Below, one piece after another: positions 27,259 through 36,382 of a stretch of DNA of 64,000 bases. The DNA comes from Mariniflexile jejuense (GTDB taxonomy: Bacteria > Bacteroidota > Bacteroidia > Flavobacteriales > Flavobacteriaceae). The translations under genes and the position numbers were made by a program. The DNA lies in NCBI RefSeq assembly GCF_042675665.1, contig NZ_JBHTJI010000001.1, positions 1,364,001 to 1,428,000 of the forward strand, read 5' to 3'. Position 1 is the first letter of the stretch. Every line of letters starts with the position of its first letter. The notes under the pieces are model-generated. The model did no database searches, had not been told where the DNA came from, and saw nothing but the letters and a program-made list of their open reading frames with translations.

Positions 27259-28620
27259 ATGCTTAATATATCTCATAATCAACTAAATAAAAAAGTGCCT
27301 TTATCCAGTTTTAAATCTGGAAAAGACATTTTTAATAAAAACTATTACAAGCAATTTAATAGGTTTTTATTGGTAGCAGCAATATTAGGACTTATTGTGC
27401 TTTTTTTGCCATGGACTCAAAATATAACAGGAAACGGCATTGTAACGACATTAAAACCCAATCAGCGTCCACAATATATACAATCTCAAATACCAGGACG
27501 TATTGAAGAGTGGTTTGTACAAGAAGGCGATTTTGTAAATGAAGGTGATACCATTATAAGAATATCTGAAATAAAAAGCGAATATTTTGATGATAAATTG
27601 GTAGAACGCACCAACCAGCAAATACAAGCAAAATCATCATCTGTAAGCGCTTACCAGGAAAAAGTAGATGCTATAAACAGACAAATTAGCGCAATAAAAA
27701 ATGAACAACAATTAAAACTATCGCAAGCTAAAAACAAACTTATGCAAGCCCGTTTAAAAGTAAAAAGCGACAGTATAGATTTTGAAGCTTCAAAAACAAA
27801 TATACGTATTGCAGAAACACAATTTAACCGAATTCAAACACTTCAAAATGAAGGTCTTAAAGCCACTAAAGATGTTGAAGAAAAACGTTTAAAATTACAA
27901 GAAACGCAAGCAAAACTTATTTCACAAGAAAACAAATATCTTGCTAGCCAAAACGAATTAATAAATACTCAAATTGAATTATCAAGAATTAATGCAGAGT
28001 ATGCCGATAAAATATCAAAAGCACAAAGCGATATGTTTACAGCGCAATCAAGTCAATTTGATACTGAAGCCCAAGTAAGCAAATTAGAAAATGATTACAC
28101 AAATTACAAAGTGCGTAACAATCTTTTATACGTTACAGCACCACAAAGTGGCTATATAAATAAAGCATTACGTGGTGGTATTGGTGTTACTTTTAAAGAA
28201 GGCGAAGAACTTGTAGGTATTATGCCTGCAAATTATGATTTAGCTGTTGAAACCTTTATAAACCCAATAGATTTACCTTTACTACATTTACACGAAAAAG
28301 TAAGAGTACAGTTTGATGGTTGGCCTGCTATTGTTTTTAGTGGTTGGCCTAATGTATCTTACGGTACTTATGGCGCTAAGGTAATAGCTATAGAACGATT
28401 TATAAGTGATAATGGTAAATACAGAATTCTTTTAGCACCTGATGAAAACGACCATAAATGGCCTGAGGCAATAAGAGTTGGCTCGGGTGCAAAAACAATT
28501 GCACTACTAGAAGATGTACCAATTTGGTTTGAGCTATGGCGAAACGTTAACAGCTTCCCTCCTAACTATTACCAACCAAAAAATACGACTAAGTCTGATT
28601 TAAAAGATTCTAAAAAATGA
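27259..28620 (+). CDS. HlyD-family periplasmic adaptor
   Basis: The 453-residue protein has one N-terminal membrane helix (FLLVAAILGLIVLFLPW), a biotinyl-lipoyl-like half (RPQYIQSQIPGRIEEWFVQEGDFVNEGDTIIRI), a long coiled-coil hairpin (about 115-280, rich in Gln and Lys) and the second lipoyl half followed by a beta-barrel (VTAPQSGYINKALRGGIG). It bridges the ABC exporter and the outer-membrane channel. The gene starts 8 bp after the ABC gene, and its last 4 bp overlap the TolC-like gene. Confidence 0.9.
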   Translation: MLNISHNQLNKKVPLSSFKSGKDIFNKNYYKQFNRFLLVAAILGLIVLFLPWTQNITGNGIVTTLKPNQRPQYIQSQIPGRIEEWFVQEGDFVNEGDTIIRISEIKSEYFDDKLVERTNQQIQAKSSSVSAYQEKVDAINRQISAIKNEQQLKLSQAKNKLMQARLKVKSDSIDFEASKTNIRIAETQFNRIQTLQNEGLKATKDVEEKRLKLQETQAKLISQENKYLASQNELINTQIELSRINAEYADKISKAQSDMFTAQSSQFDTEAQVSKLENDYTNYKVRNNLLYVTAPQSGYINKALRGGIGVTFKEGEELVGIMPANYDLAVETFINPIDLPLLHLHEKVRVQFDGWPAIVFSGWPNVSYGTYGAKVIAIERFISDNGKYRILLAPDENDHKWPEAIRVGSGAKTIALLEDVPIWFELWRNVNSFPPNYYQPKNTTKSDLKDSKK

Positions 28621-30017
28621 AAATAATCACACTAGTTATTACTATCTGCTTTAGCCAAATAATTGCAGCTCAAGATAGTTTATCTGTTATAAGTCTTTCA
28701 GAATATTTAGGCTATGTAAAAACGTTTCATCCCATAGTTAAGCAAGCTAATTTGGTAATTAGTGAAAGTGAAGCAAAACTTATGAAGGCTCGAGGTGCTT
28801 TTGACCCTAAATTAGAAATTGATCACACTCTAAAAACATTTAAAAACACCGAGTACTACAATAAACTAAATGCAACATTTAAAATACCAACTTGGTATGG
28901 TATAGAACTTAAAGGTAATTTTGAAGAAAACACAGGTAATTACTTAAACCCTGAAGCTTCTGTTCCTGAAGATGGTTTATACAGTGCTGGCATATCCGTA
29001 TCTTTAGCACAAGGCTTACTAACAAACAAACGTATGGCAATGCTTAAACAAGCAAAAATATATGTTAACCAAGCCAATGCAGACAAACAAATACTTGTAA
29101 ACAATATACTTTACAATGCCACAATTACCTATTTCAATTGGTTAAAAACCTATAATGAAAAACGTGTATATGAAGCGTTTTTAACAAATGCCGAAATACG
29201 CTTTAACGGTATAAAAAAGAGTTTTCAATTAGGTGAAATGCCAGCTATTGATACTCTAGAAGCTCGAATAGCTTTAAATGATAGAAGACTAAATTTTGAA
29301 AAATCGCGAATTAAATTTATAAAATCGTCTTTAGAACTATCAAATTTTTTATGGTTAAATGATGATACACCTATTGAAATTAAAGACTCCATTATACCAG
29401 ATGTTAATACTTTTGAAACTGTTGATGCTATACTTAACACTTCAAAACTAGCTATTGAAGATTTAAATTTAGATAGCCATCCAAAAATACAATCACTTGA
29501 TTATAAGCTACAAAGTTTAACAATTGAAAAACGCTTATCACTTAATAACCTACTTCCTAAAATAGACTTACAGTATAATTTTTTATCACAAACCCCAGAA
29601 GTGATTAGGTCTTTTAGTACTTCTGCATACAAAAGCGGTTTAAATGTTAGCATACCACTTTTTTTAAGAAAGGAACGTGCCGATTTAAAATTAGCTCAAT
29701 TAAAAATGCAGGATACACAATTTGAAATTCAAGCCACAAAAGTTAGCTTAAAAAACAAAATAGATGCCATAACACAAGAATTAGATTCTTATACATTACA
29801 AAATAAATATACCACCATAATTGTTAGTGATTATACCCAAATGCTTATCGCAGAAGAACGTAAATTCTTTTTAGGTGAAAGCTCATTGTTTTTGGTAAAT
29901 TCTAGAGAATCTAAATTAATTGATGCAAAACTGAAAGCTATTGATTTAGAAAATAGTTTTTTTAATACAAAAGCTAATTTGTTCAATATTCTAGCGATTT
30001 CAAATGTAAATAATTAG
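28617..30017 (+). CDS. TolC-family outer-membrane efflux protein
   Basis: The 466-residue protein has a signal peptide (residues 1-18, ending IIAAQ) and the paired coiled-coil repeats of TolC family proteins (ESEAKLMKARGAFDPKLEI; second repeat LSLNNLLPKIDLQYNF). The motif QLGEMPAIDTLEARIALNDR is typical. It should form the outer-membrane channel of the TetR-controlled exporter. The ATGA overlap with the adaptor gene supports a fixed stoichiometry. It converges with uspA on the other strand 2 bp later, and no terminator stem is visible between them. Confidence 0.88.
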   Translation: MKIITLVITICFSQIIAAQDSLSVISLSEYLGYVKTFHPIVKQANLVISESEAKLMKARGAFDPKLEIDHTLKTFKNTEYYNKLNATFKIPTWYGIELKGNFEENTGNYLNPEASVPEDGLYSAGISVSLAQGLLTNKRMAMLKQAKIYVNQANADKQILVNNILYNATITYFNWLKTYNEKRVYEAFLTNAEIRFNGIKKSFQLGEMPAIDTLEARIALNDRRLNFEKSRIKFIKSSLELSNFLWLNDDTPIEIKDSIIPDVNTFETVDAILNTSKLAIEDLNLDSHPKIQSLDYKLQSLTIEKRLSLNNLLPKIDLQYNFLSQTPEVIRSFSTSAYKSGLNVSIPLFLRKERADLKLAQLKMQDTQFEIQATKVSLKNKIDAITQELDSYTLQNKYTTIIVSDYTQMLIAEERKFFLGESSLFLVNSRESKLIDAKLKAIDLENSFFNTKANLFNILAISNVNN

Positions 30018-30019
30018 AG

Positions 30020-30856
30020 TTAATTAATTTTAAACGTTATTACAGGTAGTGTTGCGTGGTTTGCAATATCTTCGCCTATACTACCTTCAAAAAAGTGCGA
30101 TAAGCCTGTTCTACCATGTGTTGGAATAACAATTAAATCGGCACCCAATTTATTTGAAAAATTCAAAATACCTTCTTCAACAGTATAATCAGACACGTAA
30201 TGAACAGATTCCATACCATCTAAATTTCGTTTTGCTTTAGTGAAAAAATTAACAACAAGTTTTTCAATTTCAATCGAGCTTCTAAACCAATCATTAGGTC
30301 TATTTACATGAACCAAGTGCAGTTTGCATTGTAATTTTTGCATCAATTTTTCTGCTTCCAAATATGTATTAATAGATTCTTCAGCAAAATCGCAAGCAAA
30401 AACTGCCGATTCAAAGTTTATATTTTTTAACTCATTTTTTATTACCAAAACAGGAACATTAGCAGTTCTAACAACGCGCTCTGTGTTTGAACCTACAAAA
30501 AAATCTACAACACCACTTGTGCCTTGAGAACCCATAATTATTAAATCGGCATCATGTTTTTCGGCAACATCATTTACTTCACTAAACACTTTAAAATGTT
30601 TGATTATAGGTGTAACTTTTAACGCTTTTAAGTAGTCCTTTTCAAGAAATCTTTCAAACTTTTGTTCAGCTAATTTAACAAAAAACACAGCCTGTTCATT
30701 TACATAACCATCAGAAGCTGTTAGCATTACATCGCTCATCTCTAACATGTGTAACGCTAAAATTTCAGCCTTAAATTTTTTTGCAAATTTAGCTGCGGCT
30801 TGTAGCGCAAATTCAGATTGCTCTGAAAAATCTATGGGAACTATAATTTTTTTCAT
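30020..30856 (-). CDS. Universal stress protein, tandem UspA domains
   Basis: The 278-residue protein has two UspA domains. Both keep the nucleotide-binding loop: IIMGSQGTSGVVDFFVGSNTERVV in the first and VIPTHGRTGLSHFFEGSIGEDIA in the second. It starts MKKIIVPIDFSEQSEFAL. It differs from the uspA at 12513-13352 and has no FNR-type site upstream. Instead its start is 23 bp downstream of a 65-bp leader element shared with the HerA-like ATPase gene at 59429, which suggests a different control. Confidence 0.88.
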   Translation of the reverse strand: MKKIIVPIDFSEQSEFALQAAAKFAKKFKAEILALHMLEMSDVMLTASDGYVNEQAVFFVKLAEQKFERFLEKDYLKALKVTPIIKHFKVFSEVNDVAEKHDADLIIMGSQGTSGVVDFFVGSNTERVVRTANVPVLVIKNELKNINFESAVFACDFAEESINTYLEAEKLMQKLQCKLHLVHVNRPNDWFRSSIEIEKLVVNFFTKAKRNLDGMESVHYVSDYTVEEGILNFSNKLGADLIVIPTHGRTGLSHFFEGSIGEDIANHATLPVITFKIN

Positions 30857-30879
30857 GTGTTTATATTTATTTATTTTTA

Positions 30880-30944
30880 GGTCACATGCTGTTCGCTATT
30901 AATCATTTCCTTAAATGATAAAATTTTGAACATGCTCGTTTCAT
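30880..30944 (-). promoter_or_regulatory. Conserved 65-bp leader element, copy 1
   Basis: Read on the minus strand, it matches 59340-59404 at about 80% over 65 bp without gaps; the last 27 bp are identical. It contains a hairpin CATTT-AAGG-AAATG that is CATTC-AATG-GAATG in copy 2, a compensatory pair. It also holds two mini-ORFs overlapping by ATGA: 30944-30903 (13 codons) and 30906-30877 (MINSEQHVT). It lies 23 bp before the uspA start. Confidence 0.7.
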
Positions 30945-30959
30945 TTTATTTTTTTTAGG

Positions 30960-32324
30960 TTAAACAGTCATTGAAAATAATTGGGTATTGGGTTGTTTGC
31001 GTTGTAATAATAAATCGAACGCCATACAAATGTTTCTAACAAATGGCTGTCCTTTTTTAGTTACATTAATTTCATTTGAAGCTATATGTAGTAAACCATC
31101 TGCTTCCATTTCTTTTAATTTTACCAAAACATCTGGCAATTCATTAAAATACAATGAATTTGAAGTCCATGATGTTTTAAATTGGCACATTAAATTAAGA
31201 ATATGCTTTCTTATAATTAAATCTTCTTCATTTAAAATATGGCCTCTAAAAACTGGTATAATATTATCTTTTAATAAGTTGTAATATTCTTCAATACCTT
31301 TTACATTTTGAGAAAAACCATACCAACTATCACTGATAGATGATACACCTAAACCAATCATAGCTTGAGTTTTAGATGCGGTATAACCCATAAAATTTCT
31401 ATGTAATTTACCCATTTGCATAGATTGATATAACGAATCTGTTTGTAAAGCGAAATGATCCATTCCTATTTCGTGGTAACCAACTTCTGCAAGTAAACGT
31501 TTTCCTAGTTCGTATTGTTGTCGTTTTAATTCGGCTGAAGGTAAATCGGCATCACAAAACCCACGTTGTCCGTTTCCTTTTATCCACGGCACATGGGCGT
31601 AACTATAAAATGCCAATCTATCGGGTAATAATTCTTTCGTTTTTAAAATAGTTTGTTCTACATGCGCTATGGTTTGAAATGGCAACCCGAAAATAATGTC
31701 GTGACCTACAGAGGTGTAACCTACTTCCCTAGCCATTATAGTAGCTTGTTTTACGTTTTCAAAAGGTTGTATTCTATGTATGGCTTTTTGTACCGTTTCG
31801 TTATAATCTTGCACACCATAACTTACACGCCTAAAACCAACATCGTATAATGCTTGTAAGTGCGCTTTGGTGGTATTGTTTGGATGACCTTCAAAGCTAA
31901 ACTCGTAATTTTCAGTAAGTTTTGAAGTTCTTAAAATACCTTTAATAAGTGTTGTTAAGTTTTCCGGACTAAAAAATGTAGGTGTTCCACCACCTAAATG
32001 CAATTCCTTAATTATAGGTTTTTCATTAAGCAATTCTAAATATAAATACCATTCTTTTAAAACGGCATTTATATAAGGTGATTCTACATTATGTTGTTTC
32101 GTAATACGCTTATTACAACCACAAAACGTACACAAACTTTCGCAAAAAGGTAAGTGAATATATAAACTAATACCTTCTTTTGAATTACTTTCATCAAACG
32201 ATTTTTTTAATGATGCTTTCCATAATTTTAATGAAAATGATGCATCATCCCAATACGGAACCGTTGGATAACTGGTATATCGTGGACCAGCAATATTATA
32301 TTTATTGATTAATGAATTATGCAT
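30960..32324 (-). CDS. hemN: Oxygen-independent coproporphyrinogen III oxidase
   Basis: The protein is about 454 residues from the ATG at 32324 (MHNSLINKYNIAGPRYTSYPT). An ATG three codons earlier is possible, but would leave almost no leader from the predicted promoter. It is a radical SAM enzyme: the 4Fe-4S site is C-E-S-L-C-T-F-C near residue 60, followed by CGCNKRI, and GGGTPTFF binds S-adenosylmethionine. The C-terminal HemN domain is present. It makes protoporphyrinogen in the absence of oxygen, supplying haem for the cbb3 oxidase. An FNR-type site lies upstream. Confidence 0.93.
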   Translation of the reverse strand: MHNSLINKYNIAGPRYTSYPTVPYWDDASFSLKLWKASLKKSFDESNSKEGISLYIHLPFCESLCTFCGCNKRITKQHNVESPYINAVLKEWYLYLELLNEKPIIKELHLGGGTPTFFSPENLTTLIKGILRTSKLTENYEFSFEGHPNNTTKAHLQALYDVGFRRVSYGVQDYNETVQKAIHRIQPFENVKQATIMAREVGYTSVGHDIIFGLPFQTIAHVEQTILKTKELLPDRLAFYSYAHVPWIKGNGQRGFCDADLPSAELKRQQYELGKRLLAEVGYHEIGMDHFALQTDSLYQSMQMGKLHRNFMGYTASKTQAMIGLGVSSISDSWYGFSQNVKGIEEYYNLLKDNIIPVFRGHILNEEDLIIRKHILNLMCQFKTSWTSNSLYFNELPDVLVKLKEMEADGLLHIASNEINVTKKGQPFVRNICMAFDLLLQRKQPNTQLFSMTV

Positions 32325-32342
32325 ACCTAACATTTATACATC

Positions 32343-32385
32343 CAAAATTAAAGCTATGCATCTGTTAAAAATATGATATATATCA
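32343..32385 (-). promoter_or_regulatory. FNR-type promoter of hemN
   Basis: TGATATATATCA (32374-32385) is a perfect dyad. On the minus strand the -7 box TAATTTTG (32343-32350) starts 29.5 bp from the site centre, as in the cco and uspA promoters. The predicted transcript begins about 14 nt before the ATG at 32324. On the + strand no TAnnTTTG box stands at that distance, so sodC is probably not driven by this site. Confidence 0.7.
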
Positions 32386-32445
32386 TGTATCCCATTTGCA
32401 ATTTGTATATTAGTGCATCAATTTTATTTGAAAAAAATATAGAAA

Positions 32446-33015
32446 ATGAAAAAATTAAGCATCCTATTTTTAGCCTTATCAGTAAGCATTATTTCTTGTA
32501 AAGATGCTAAAAAAAGTACCGAAACTATTGAAACAAAACCTATTAAAACAAACGTTGTTCAACCTAAAAAATTAACAATAACCTTAACACCAAAAAGCAA
32601 TAGCAATGTAACTGGTACGGTTGTTTTTACTGAAGAAAATGGCGTAGTAAGCATGTTGGCAACTATGACAGGTTTAGAACCTGGTGAACATGCTATACAC
32701 ATACACGAATCGTCTGATTGTTCTTCACCTGATGGAAAATCTACGGGCGGCCATTGGAACCCAACAAACCAACCACACGGAAAATGGGGTGTAGAAACTG
32801 GTTACCACAAAGGTGATATTGGAAACTTTGTTGCAGATGAAAATGGAAATGGTAACATATCAATGTCAACCAACGAATGGTGTATAGATTGTGATGATGC
32901 CAATAAAAACATTATAGGCAAAGGCATAATAGTACATACAGGTGTTGATGATTTTAAAACCCAACCTACTGGTGATGCTGGTGGGCGTGTAAGTTGCGCT
33001 GGTATTATTGAATAA
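32446..33015 (+). CDS. sodC: Cu/Zn superoxide dismutase, lipoprotein
   Basis: The 189-residue protein starts with a lipoprotein signal peptide whose lipobox cysteine is Cys18 (SIISC). The mature domain has the copper ligands in HAIHIHESSDC, the zinc ligands in GGHWNPTNQPHG and GYHKGDIGNF, and the conserved GRVSCAG near the C-terminus that forms the structural disulfide with the Cys of SSDC. It removes superoxide outside the cytoplasm, probably tethered to a membrane. It is divergent from hemN and followed by a strong terminator, so it is monocistronic. Confidence 0.93.
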   Translation: MKKLSILFLALSVSIISCKDAKKSTETIETKPIKTNVVQPKKLTITLTPKSNSNVTGTVVFTEENGVVSMLATMTGLEPGEHAIHIHESSDCSSPDGKSTGGHWNPTNQPHGKWGVETGYHKGDIGNFVADENGNGNISMSTNEWCIDCDDANKNIIGKGIIVHTGVDDFKTQPTGDAGGRVSCAGIIE

Positions 33016-33034
33016 ACAATAAACACTTATAAAA

Positions 33035-33073
33035 AAATATAAAAGCTACTTTAAAAGTAGCTTTTATATTTTT
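33035..33073. terminator. Terminator of sodC
   Basis: A long stem (ATATAAAAGCTACTTT against AAAGTAGCTTTTATAT) with a tiny loop is followed by TTTTT. It lies 20 bp after the sodC stop. Confidence 0.85.
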
Positions 33074-33106
33074 ATTTACTACTTTCGAAAAACCTAAAAC
33101 ATCTTA

Positions 33107-33637
33107 ATGCAATTAGAAATTCTTATAGAAAAATTTAAACAGAAAGACGAAAAAGCTTTTGAAGCACTTTACAATATGTATAGTGATAGTATGCAAGGTG
33201 TTATTTATAACATTGTGCGTGATGCTGATATTGCTGAAGAAGTTATGCAAGATGTTTTTATAAAGGCCTGGAACAATGCAAGTTCTTATTCATCTGAAAA
33301 AGGACGCTTTTTTACATGGATAATAAACATAGCAAGAAACGCAGCGATTGATAAAACACGTTCAAAAGCCTTTAAAAAATCGAAACAAAACCTTGATGCC
33401 GATTTTTTCGTAGATATACTTGAAACCAATGAAAGTTTAGATACGCAAACCGATGCTATTGGCATTGCAAAGTTTGTAAATAAACTAGCTAAAAAATGTA
33501 TAGAAGTTATTGAACTGTTATACTTTAAAGGTTACACACAACTTGAAGCATCAGAAGCTCTTGATATGCCAATTGGCACAATTAAAACAAGAAACAGAAA
33601 TTGCATTCAAGAATTAAGAAACATGGTATTAAAATAA
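33107..33637 (+). CDS. ECF-family RNA polymerase sigma factor
   Basis: The 176-residue protein has sigma region 2 (FEALYNMYSDSMQGVIYNIV and DIAEEVMQDVFIKAWNN) and region 4 (IEVIELLYFKGYTQLEASEALDMPIGTIKTRNRNCIQELRN). It is followed 1 bp later by an anti-sigma factor gene, the classic ECF pair. The subgroup is SigK-like, judged by the RskA-type partner. Target promoters are unknown; an oxidative or envelope stress response is possible given sodC upstream, but that is only proximity. Confidence 0.92.
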   Translation: MQLEILIEKFKQKDEKAFEALYNMYSDSMQGVIYNIVRDADIAEEVMQDVFIKAWNNASSYSSEKGRFFTWIINIARNAAIDKTRSKAFKKSKQNLDADFFVDILETNESLDTQTDAIGIAKFVNKLAKKCIEVIELLYFKGYTQLEASEALDMPIGTIKTRNRNCIQELRNMVLK

Positions 33638-33638
33638 A

Positions 33639-34433
33639 ATGGATATTAAAGCATACATAGAATCTGGAATTTTAGAGCTATACGTAGCGGGTTCGCTTTC
33701 TGAAAAAGAAAATCAGGAAGTATATGCGCTTATGCAACAGTATCCTGAAATTCTGCAAGAAGTTTTAGATATAGAAGCAGCTATTATTAAATTAACTGCT
33801 GCTACTTCGCGATATAAAAACGCGAATACCTTCCAAAAAATAAAAGATCAATTAGGTTTTGATGCTGATGACACAAAAGTTATTTCTATAGCAAAACCAA
33901 CATACAACTGGATAACCTATACAGGTTGGGCAGCTTCGGTAATTTTAGCAGTTGGATTATTTTACACGGTAACGCAAAACAACAAATTACAAGAAAATAT
34001 TCAAATTGCTAAAACGCAACAATCGCTTTTAGAAACACAAATTGCTAATTCTAAAAATAGTTTAGAAGAAGCAAATACATTAATAACGGTGTTGCGTGAT
34101 GATAACATTACCAAAATACAACTTGCAGGACAAGGAAATTTTGCAAGTACGTATGCTAAAGTATATTGGGATAAAAATTCGCAACGTATCTTTTTAGATG
34201 CACAAGGTTTACCTGAACCACCTGAAGGTAAAGTGTACCAAGTTTGGTCGTTAAAATTAAGTCCGTTAACACCTACCAGTTTAGGTACAATAGATGATTT
34301 TAAAACCGATAGTAACAAAATTTTCGAAATTAAAAACGCTAACGAAAGTGAAGCGTTTGGTATTACTCTTGAACCTGCTGGCGGTAGCAAAACACCAACC
34401 ATGGAACAACTTTATACCCTTGGTGCTGTATAA
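33639..34433 (+). CDS. Anti-sigma-K factor, RskA-like
   Basis: The 264-residue membrane protein has a cytoplasmic N-terminal domain (residues 1-85, ESGILELYVAGSLSEKENQEVYALM), one membrane helix (WAASVILAVGLFYTV, about 95-112), a coiled coil (115-150) and an extracytoplasmic RskA C-terminal domain (GQGNFASTYAKVYWDKNSQRIFLDAQGLPEPPEGKVYQVW). It should hold the upstream sigma factor inactive until a signal reaches the periplasmic domain. The gene is translationally close to the sigma gene and followed by a terminator. Confidence 0.9.
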   Translation: MDIKAYIESGILELYVAGSLSEKENQEVYALMQQYPEILQEVLDIEAAIIKLTAATSRYKNANTFQKIKDQLGFDADDTKVISIAKPTYNWITYTGWAASVILAVGLFYTVTQNNKLQENIQIAKTQQSLLETQIANSKNSLEEANTLITVLRDDNITKIQLAGQGNFASTYAKVYWDKNSQRIFLDAQGLPEPPEGKVYQVWSLKLSPLTPTSLGTIDDFKTDSNKIFEIKNANESEAFGITLEPAGGSKTPTMEQLYTLGAV

Positions 34434-34470
34434 ATTACATTACGCAAAACATATTACTTACTATTATAAA

Positions 34471-34501
34471 TATCCTCTAAAATTTAGAGGATATTTTTTT
34501 T
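34471..34501 (+). terminator. Terminator of the sigma/anti-sigma operon
   Basis: ATCCTCTAAA pairs with TTTAGAGGAT, followed by T8. It lies about 40 bp after the anti-sigma stop codon. Confidence 0.85.
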
Positions 34502-34581
34502 GCGTAAAACATAAAGCACTATTCATTTGTATAAAAATTCAATATTTTGTACTTTATGTTTCAACAAAACAAATACAAACA

Positions 34582-34716
34582 ATGGGAAAAGGTGATAAAA
34601 AAACAAAACGAGGCAAAATAAACCGAGGTACTTTTGGCGCTAGACGACCAAGAATAAAAAAGAAACCAACAATTGAAAATAAACTAAGTATTGATAAAAA
34701 AGCAATAGTAAAATAA
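34582..34716 (+). CDS. 30S ribosomal protein bTHX
   Basis: The 44-residue, very basic protein starts MGKGDKKTKRGKINRGTFGARRPR. The TKRGKI-x-x-G-x-x-G-x-x-R-x-R pattern is the bTHX signature, which binds the head of the 30S subunit. The start is the ATG at 34582; the same frame is open further upstream but that part overlaps the sigma operon terminator and is not conserved. The gene is monocistronic and converges with the TPR gene, whose stop codon is 6 bp away. Confidence 0.88.
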   Translation: MGKGDKKTKRGKINRGTFGARRPRIKKKPTIENKLSIDKKAIVK

Positions 34717-34722
34717 CGCTTA

Positions 34723-35448
34723 CTATTTTAGTTCTGCCAAAAGTTTTTCAACTTCTTGAATTGTGGCGCGATACAACCGTTTATTTACACTTGTCATATT
34801 TTGAGATTCTACCTTTATTTCTTCCAAAATTTCTTTTGCATCAGCTGTTTTGCTTTGGTTAATTAAAAACTTTGCAAGTGCTAATCGTTCGTTATAAAAT
34901 GAATAACGAACATCTATTTTTCTTAAATTTAATTCCGCTTCTTCAAATTTACCTAACTTTTCTAAAGCTAATCCGTATAAAAATTGTGCTCTCGATTTTT
35001 TAAACTCGACTTGATTTTGAATTTTTTCAGCATAAAAAACTACTTTTTCATAATCTTGCGAACCAAAATATGCTGCTATTAATTTTTTAGTAACATAAAA
35101 ATCATTTTGAGAAGTATCTTGTAGCGCCTCTAAATAATATGGAATGGCTGTTTTATAATCCTTAATATTTAGCAATGCATCGGCTAAATTAACTCTGTTT
35201 TGATAGGTTTCAGAAAATTGAAGGCGTTTTTCTAAATCTTTAATTTTTTTTGTTGGATTGATAACCGAAACTATTTCTTCTTGAATTTTTACGGCATCGC
35301 GCTTATTATAAACTTGAGTTATTAAGTAAATTATACAGCCTACAAGGGGTAAAAACATTATTAGAAAATACCAATAATAAGCATTTCCGTTTTTGTATGC
35401 ATGGTAAACACAATAGCCTTGAAGAATTAATATTAAATAGTATGGCAT
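34723..35448 (-). CDS. Membrane-anchored TPR protein
   Basis: The 241-residue protein begins with two membrane helices (YYLILILQGYCVYHAYKNG and YYWYFLIMFLPLVGCIIYLI), which resemble the N-terminal domain of cardiolipin synthase-like proteins. Residues 70-235 hold about four tetratricopeptide repeats (NRVNLADALLNIKDYKTAIPYYLEAL; AQFLYGLALEKLGKFEEAELNLRKI). Such proteins are common in Flavobacteriaceae and are probably scaffolds. Its start is 3 bp downstream of the yaaA stop codon on the same strand, so the two are probably cotranscribed. No specific partner is visible. Confidence 0.75.
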   Translation of the reverse strand: MPYYLILILQGYCVYHAYKNGNAYYWYFLIMFLPLVGCIIYLITQVYNKRDAVKIQEEIVSVINPTKKIKDLEKRLQFSETYQNRVNLADALLNIKDYKTAIPYYLEALQDTSQNDFYVTKKLIAAYFGSQDYEKVVFYAEKIQNQVEFKKSRAQFLYGLALEKLGKFEEAELNLRKIDVRYSFYNERLALAKFLINQSKTADAKEILEEIKVESQNMTSVNKRLYRATIQEVEKLLAELK

Positions 35449-35451
35449 AAA

Positions 35452-36210
35452 TTACCTTATAAAAGTCAATTCTGTTTCGGTTGACATGGGTTCGCTAAAA
35501 TGATAACCTTCATAATTGAAAGCTTTTATATCGTCAATGGTTTTAGCATTTGTATCTACAACGTAACGTGCCATTAAACCTCTGGCCTGTTTAGCAAAGG
35601 TCATTATCATTTTATATTCGCCGTTTTTAAAATCTTTAAAATTTGCTGTAATTACTGGTGCTTTTAAAGCTTTCATATCAATAGCTTTAAAGTATTCGTT
35701 ACTTGCAAGATTTAACAAGAATTCACCGTCTTCCAATTCATCATTCAACGCTTTAGCAATGGTTTTTTGCCAAAATTCATAAAGGTTTTTGTTTTTCCCA
35801 ACAGGAAATTTTGTTCCCATCTCTAAACGGTAAGGTTGTATTAAATCTAAGGGTTTTAGTAAACCGTATAAGCCAGAAATAATACGGATGGTATTTTGAG
35901 CACTTTCTATTTTAGTTTCAGAAATTGAGTAAGCATCTAATCCTCTATAAACTTCACCACTAAAAGCATACATTGCTGGTCGTGCATTACTTGGCGTAAA
36001 TGGTAATTCCCATGTTTGATTGCGCTCATAATTTAACTGCCCTAACGCATCGGAAATACTCATAAGTTTTGATAAGCTTTTAGCCGATTTCTTTTTAAGT
36101 AGCTTATTTAAACGCTCGGATTGATTTAAAAATTGAGGTTCTGTATGTTGGGTTGTTGGTAGCTTTGTTTCAAAATCGAGCGACTTTGCTGGTGATATTA
36201 CTAGTTTCAT
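35452..36210 (-). CDS. yaaA: Peroxide stress protein YaaA
   Basis: The protein is about 252 residues from the ATG at 36210, starting MKLVISPAKSLDFETKLPT. The longer frame upstream was rejected because that ATG follows an AGAAGG ribosome binding site and begins the conserved family sequence. Family motifs YAFSGEVYRGLDAYS and ISGLYGLLKPLDLIQPYRLEMGT are present. In E. coli YaaA limits free iron and DNA damage during peroxide stress, and the fold binds DNA. It sits upstream of the TPR gene on the same strand. Confidence 0.92.
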   Translation of the reverse strand: MKLVISPAKSLDFETKLPTTQHTEPQFLNQSERLNKLLKKKSAKSLSKLMSISDALGQLNYERNQTWELPFTPSNARPAMYAFSGEVYRGLDAYSISETKIESAQNTIRIISGLYGLLKPLDLIQPYRLEMGTKFPVGKNKNLYEFWQKTIAKALNDELEDGEFLLNLASNEYFKAIDMKALKAPVITANFKDFKNGEYKMIMTFAKQARGLMARYVVDTNAKTIDDIKAFNYEGYHFSEPMSTETELTFIR

Positions 36211-36327
36211 TCCTTCTTTTTTTATAATTTCAAAGTTACAACTCCTTAGTAATAATAAAAAGGTAGTTAACAAGTATTTGATGATGCTATAATAAAGCAA
36301 ATTAATAATCTTTTCAATTTATCAAAT

Positions 36328-36362
36328 AAAAAAGCCTACCAAAATAAATTGATAGGCTTTTA
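36328..36362 (-). terminator. Terminator of secDF
   Basis: On the minus strand AAAAGCCTATC pairs with GGTAGGCTTTT and is followed by a T-run. It lies 20 bp beyond the secDF stop codon. Confidence 0.8.
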
Positions 36363-36382
36363 AGAAATTAGATTGAGTTAGT

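Noticed and set aside
32374..32445. The FNR-type site also driving sodC on the + strand
   Set aside because: No TAnnTTTG box lies 29.5 bp from the site on the + strand, in contrast to the exact match on the hemN side.
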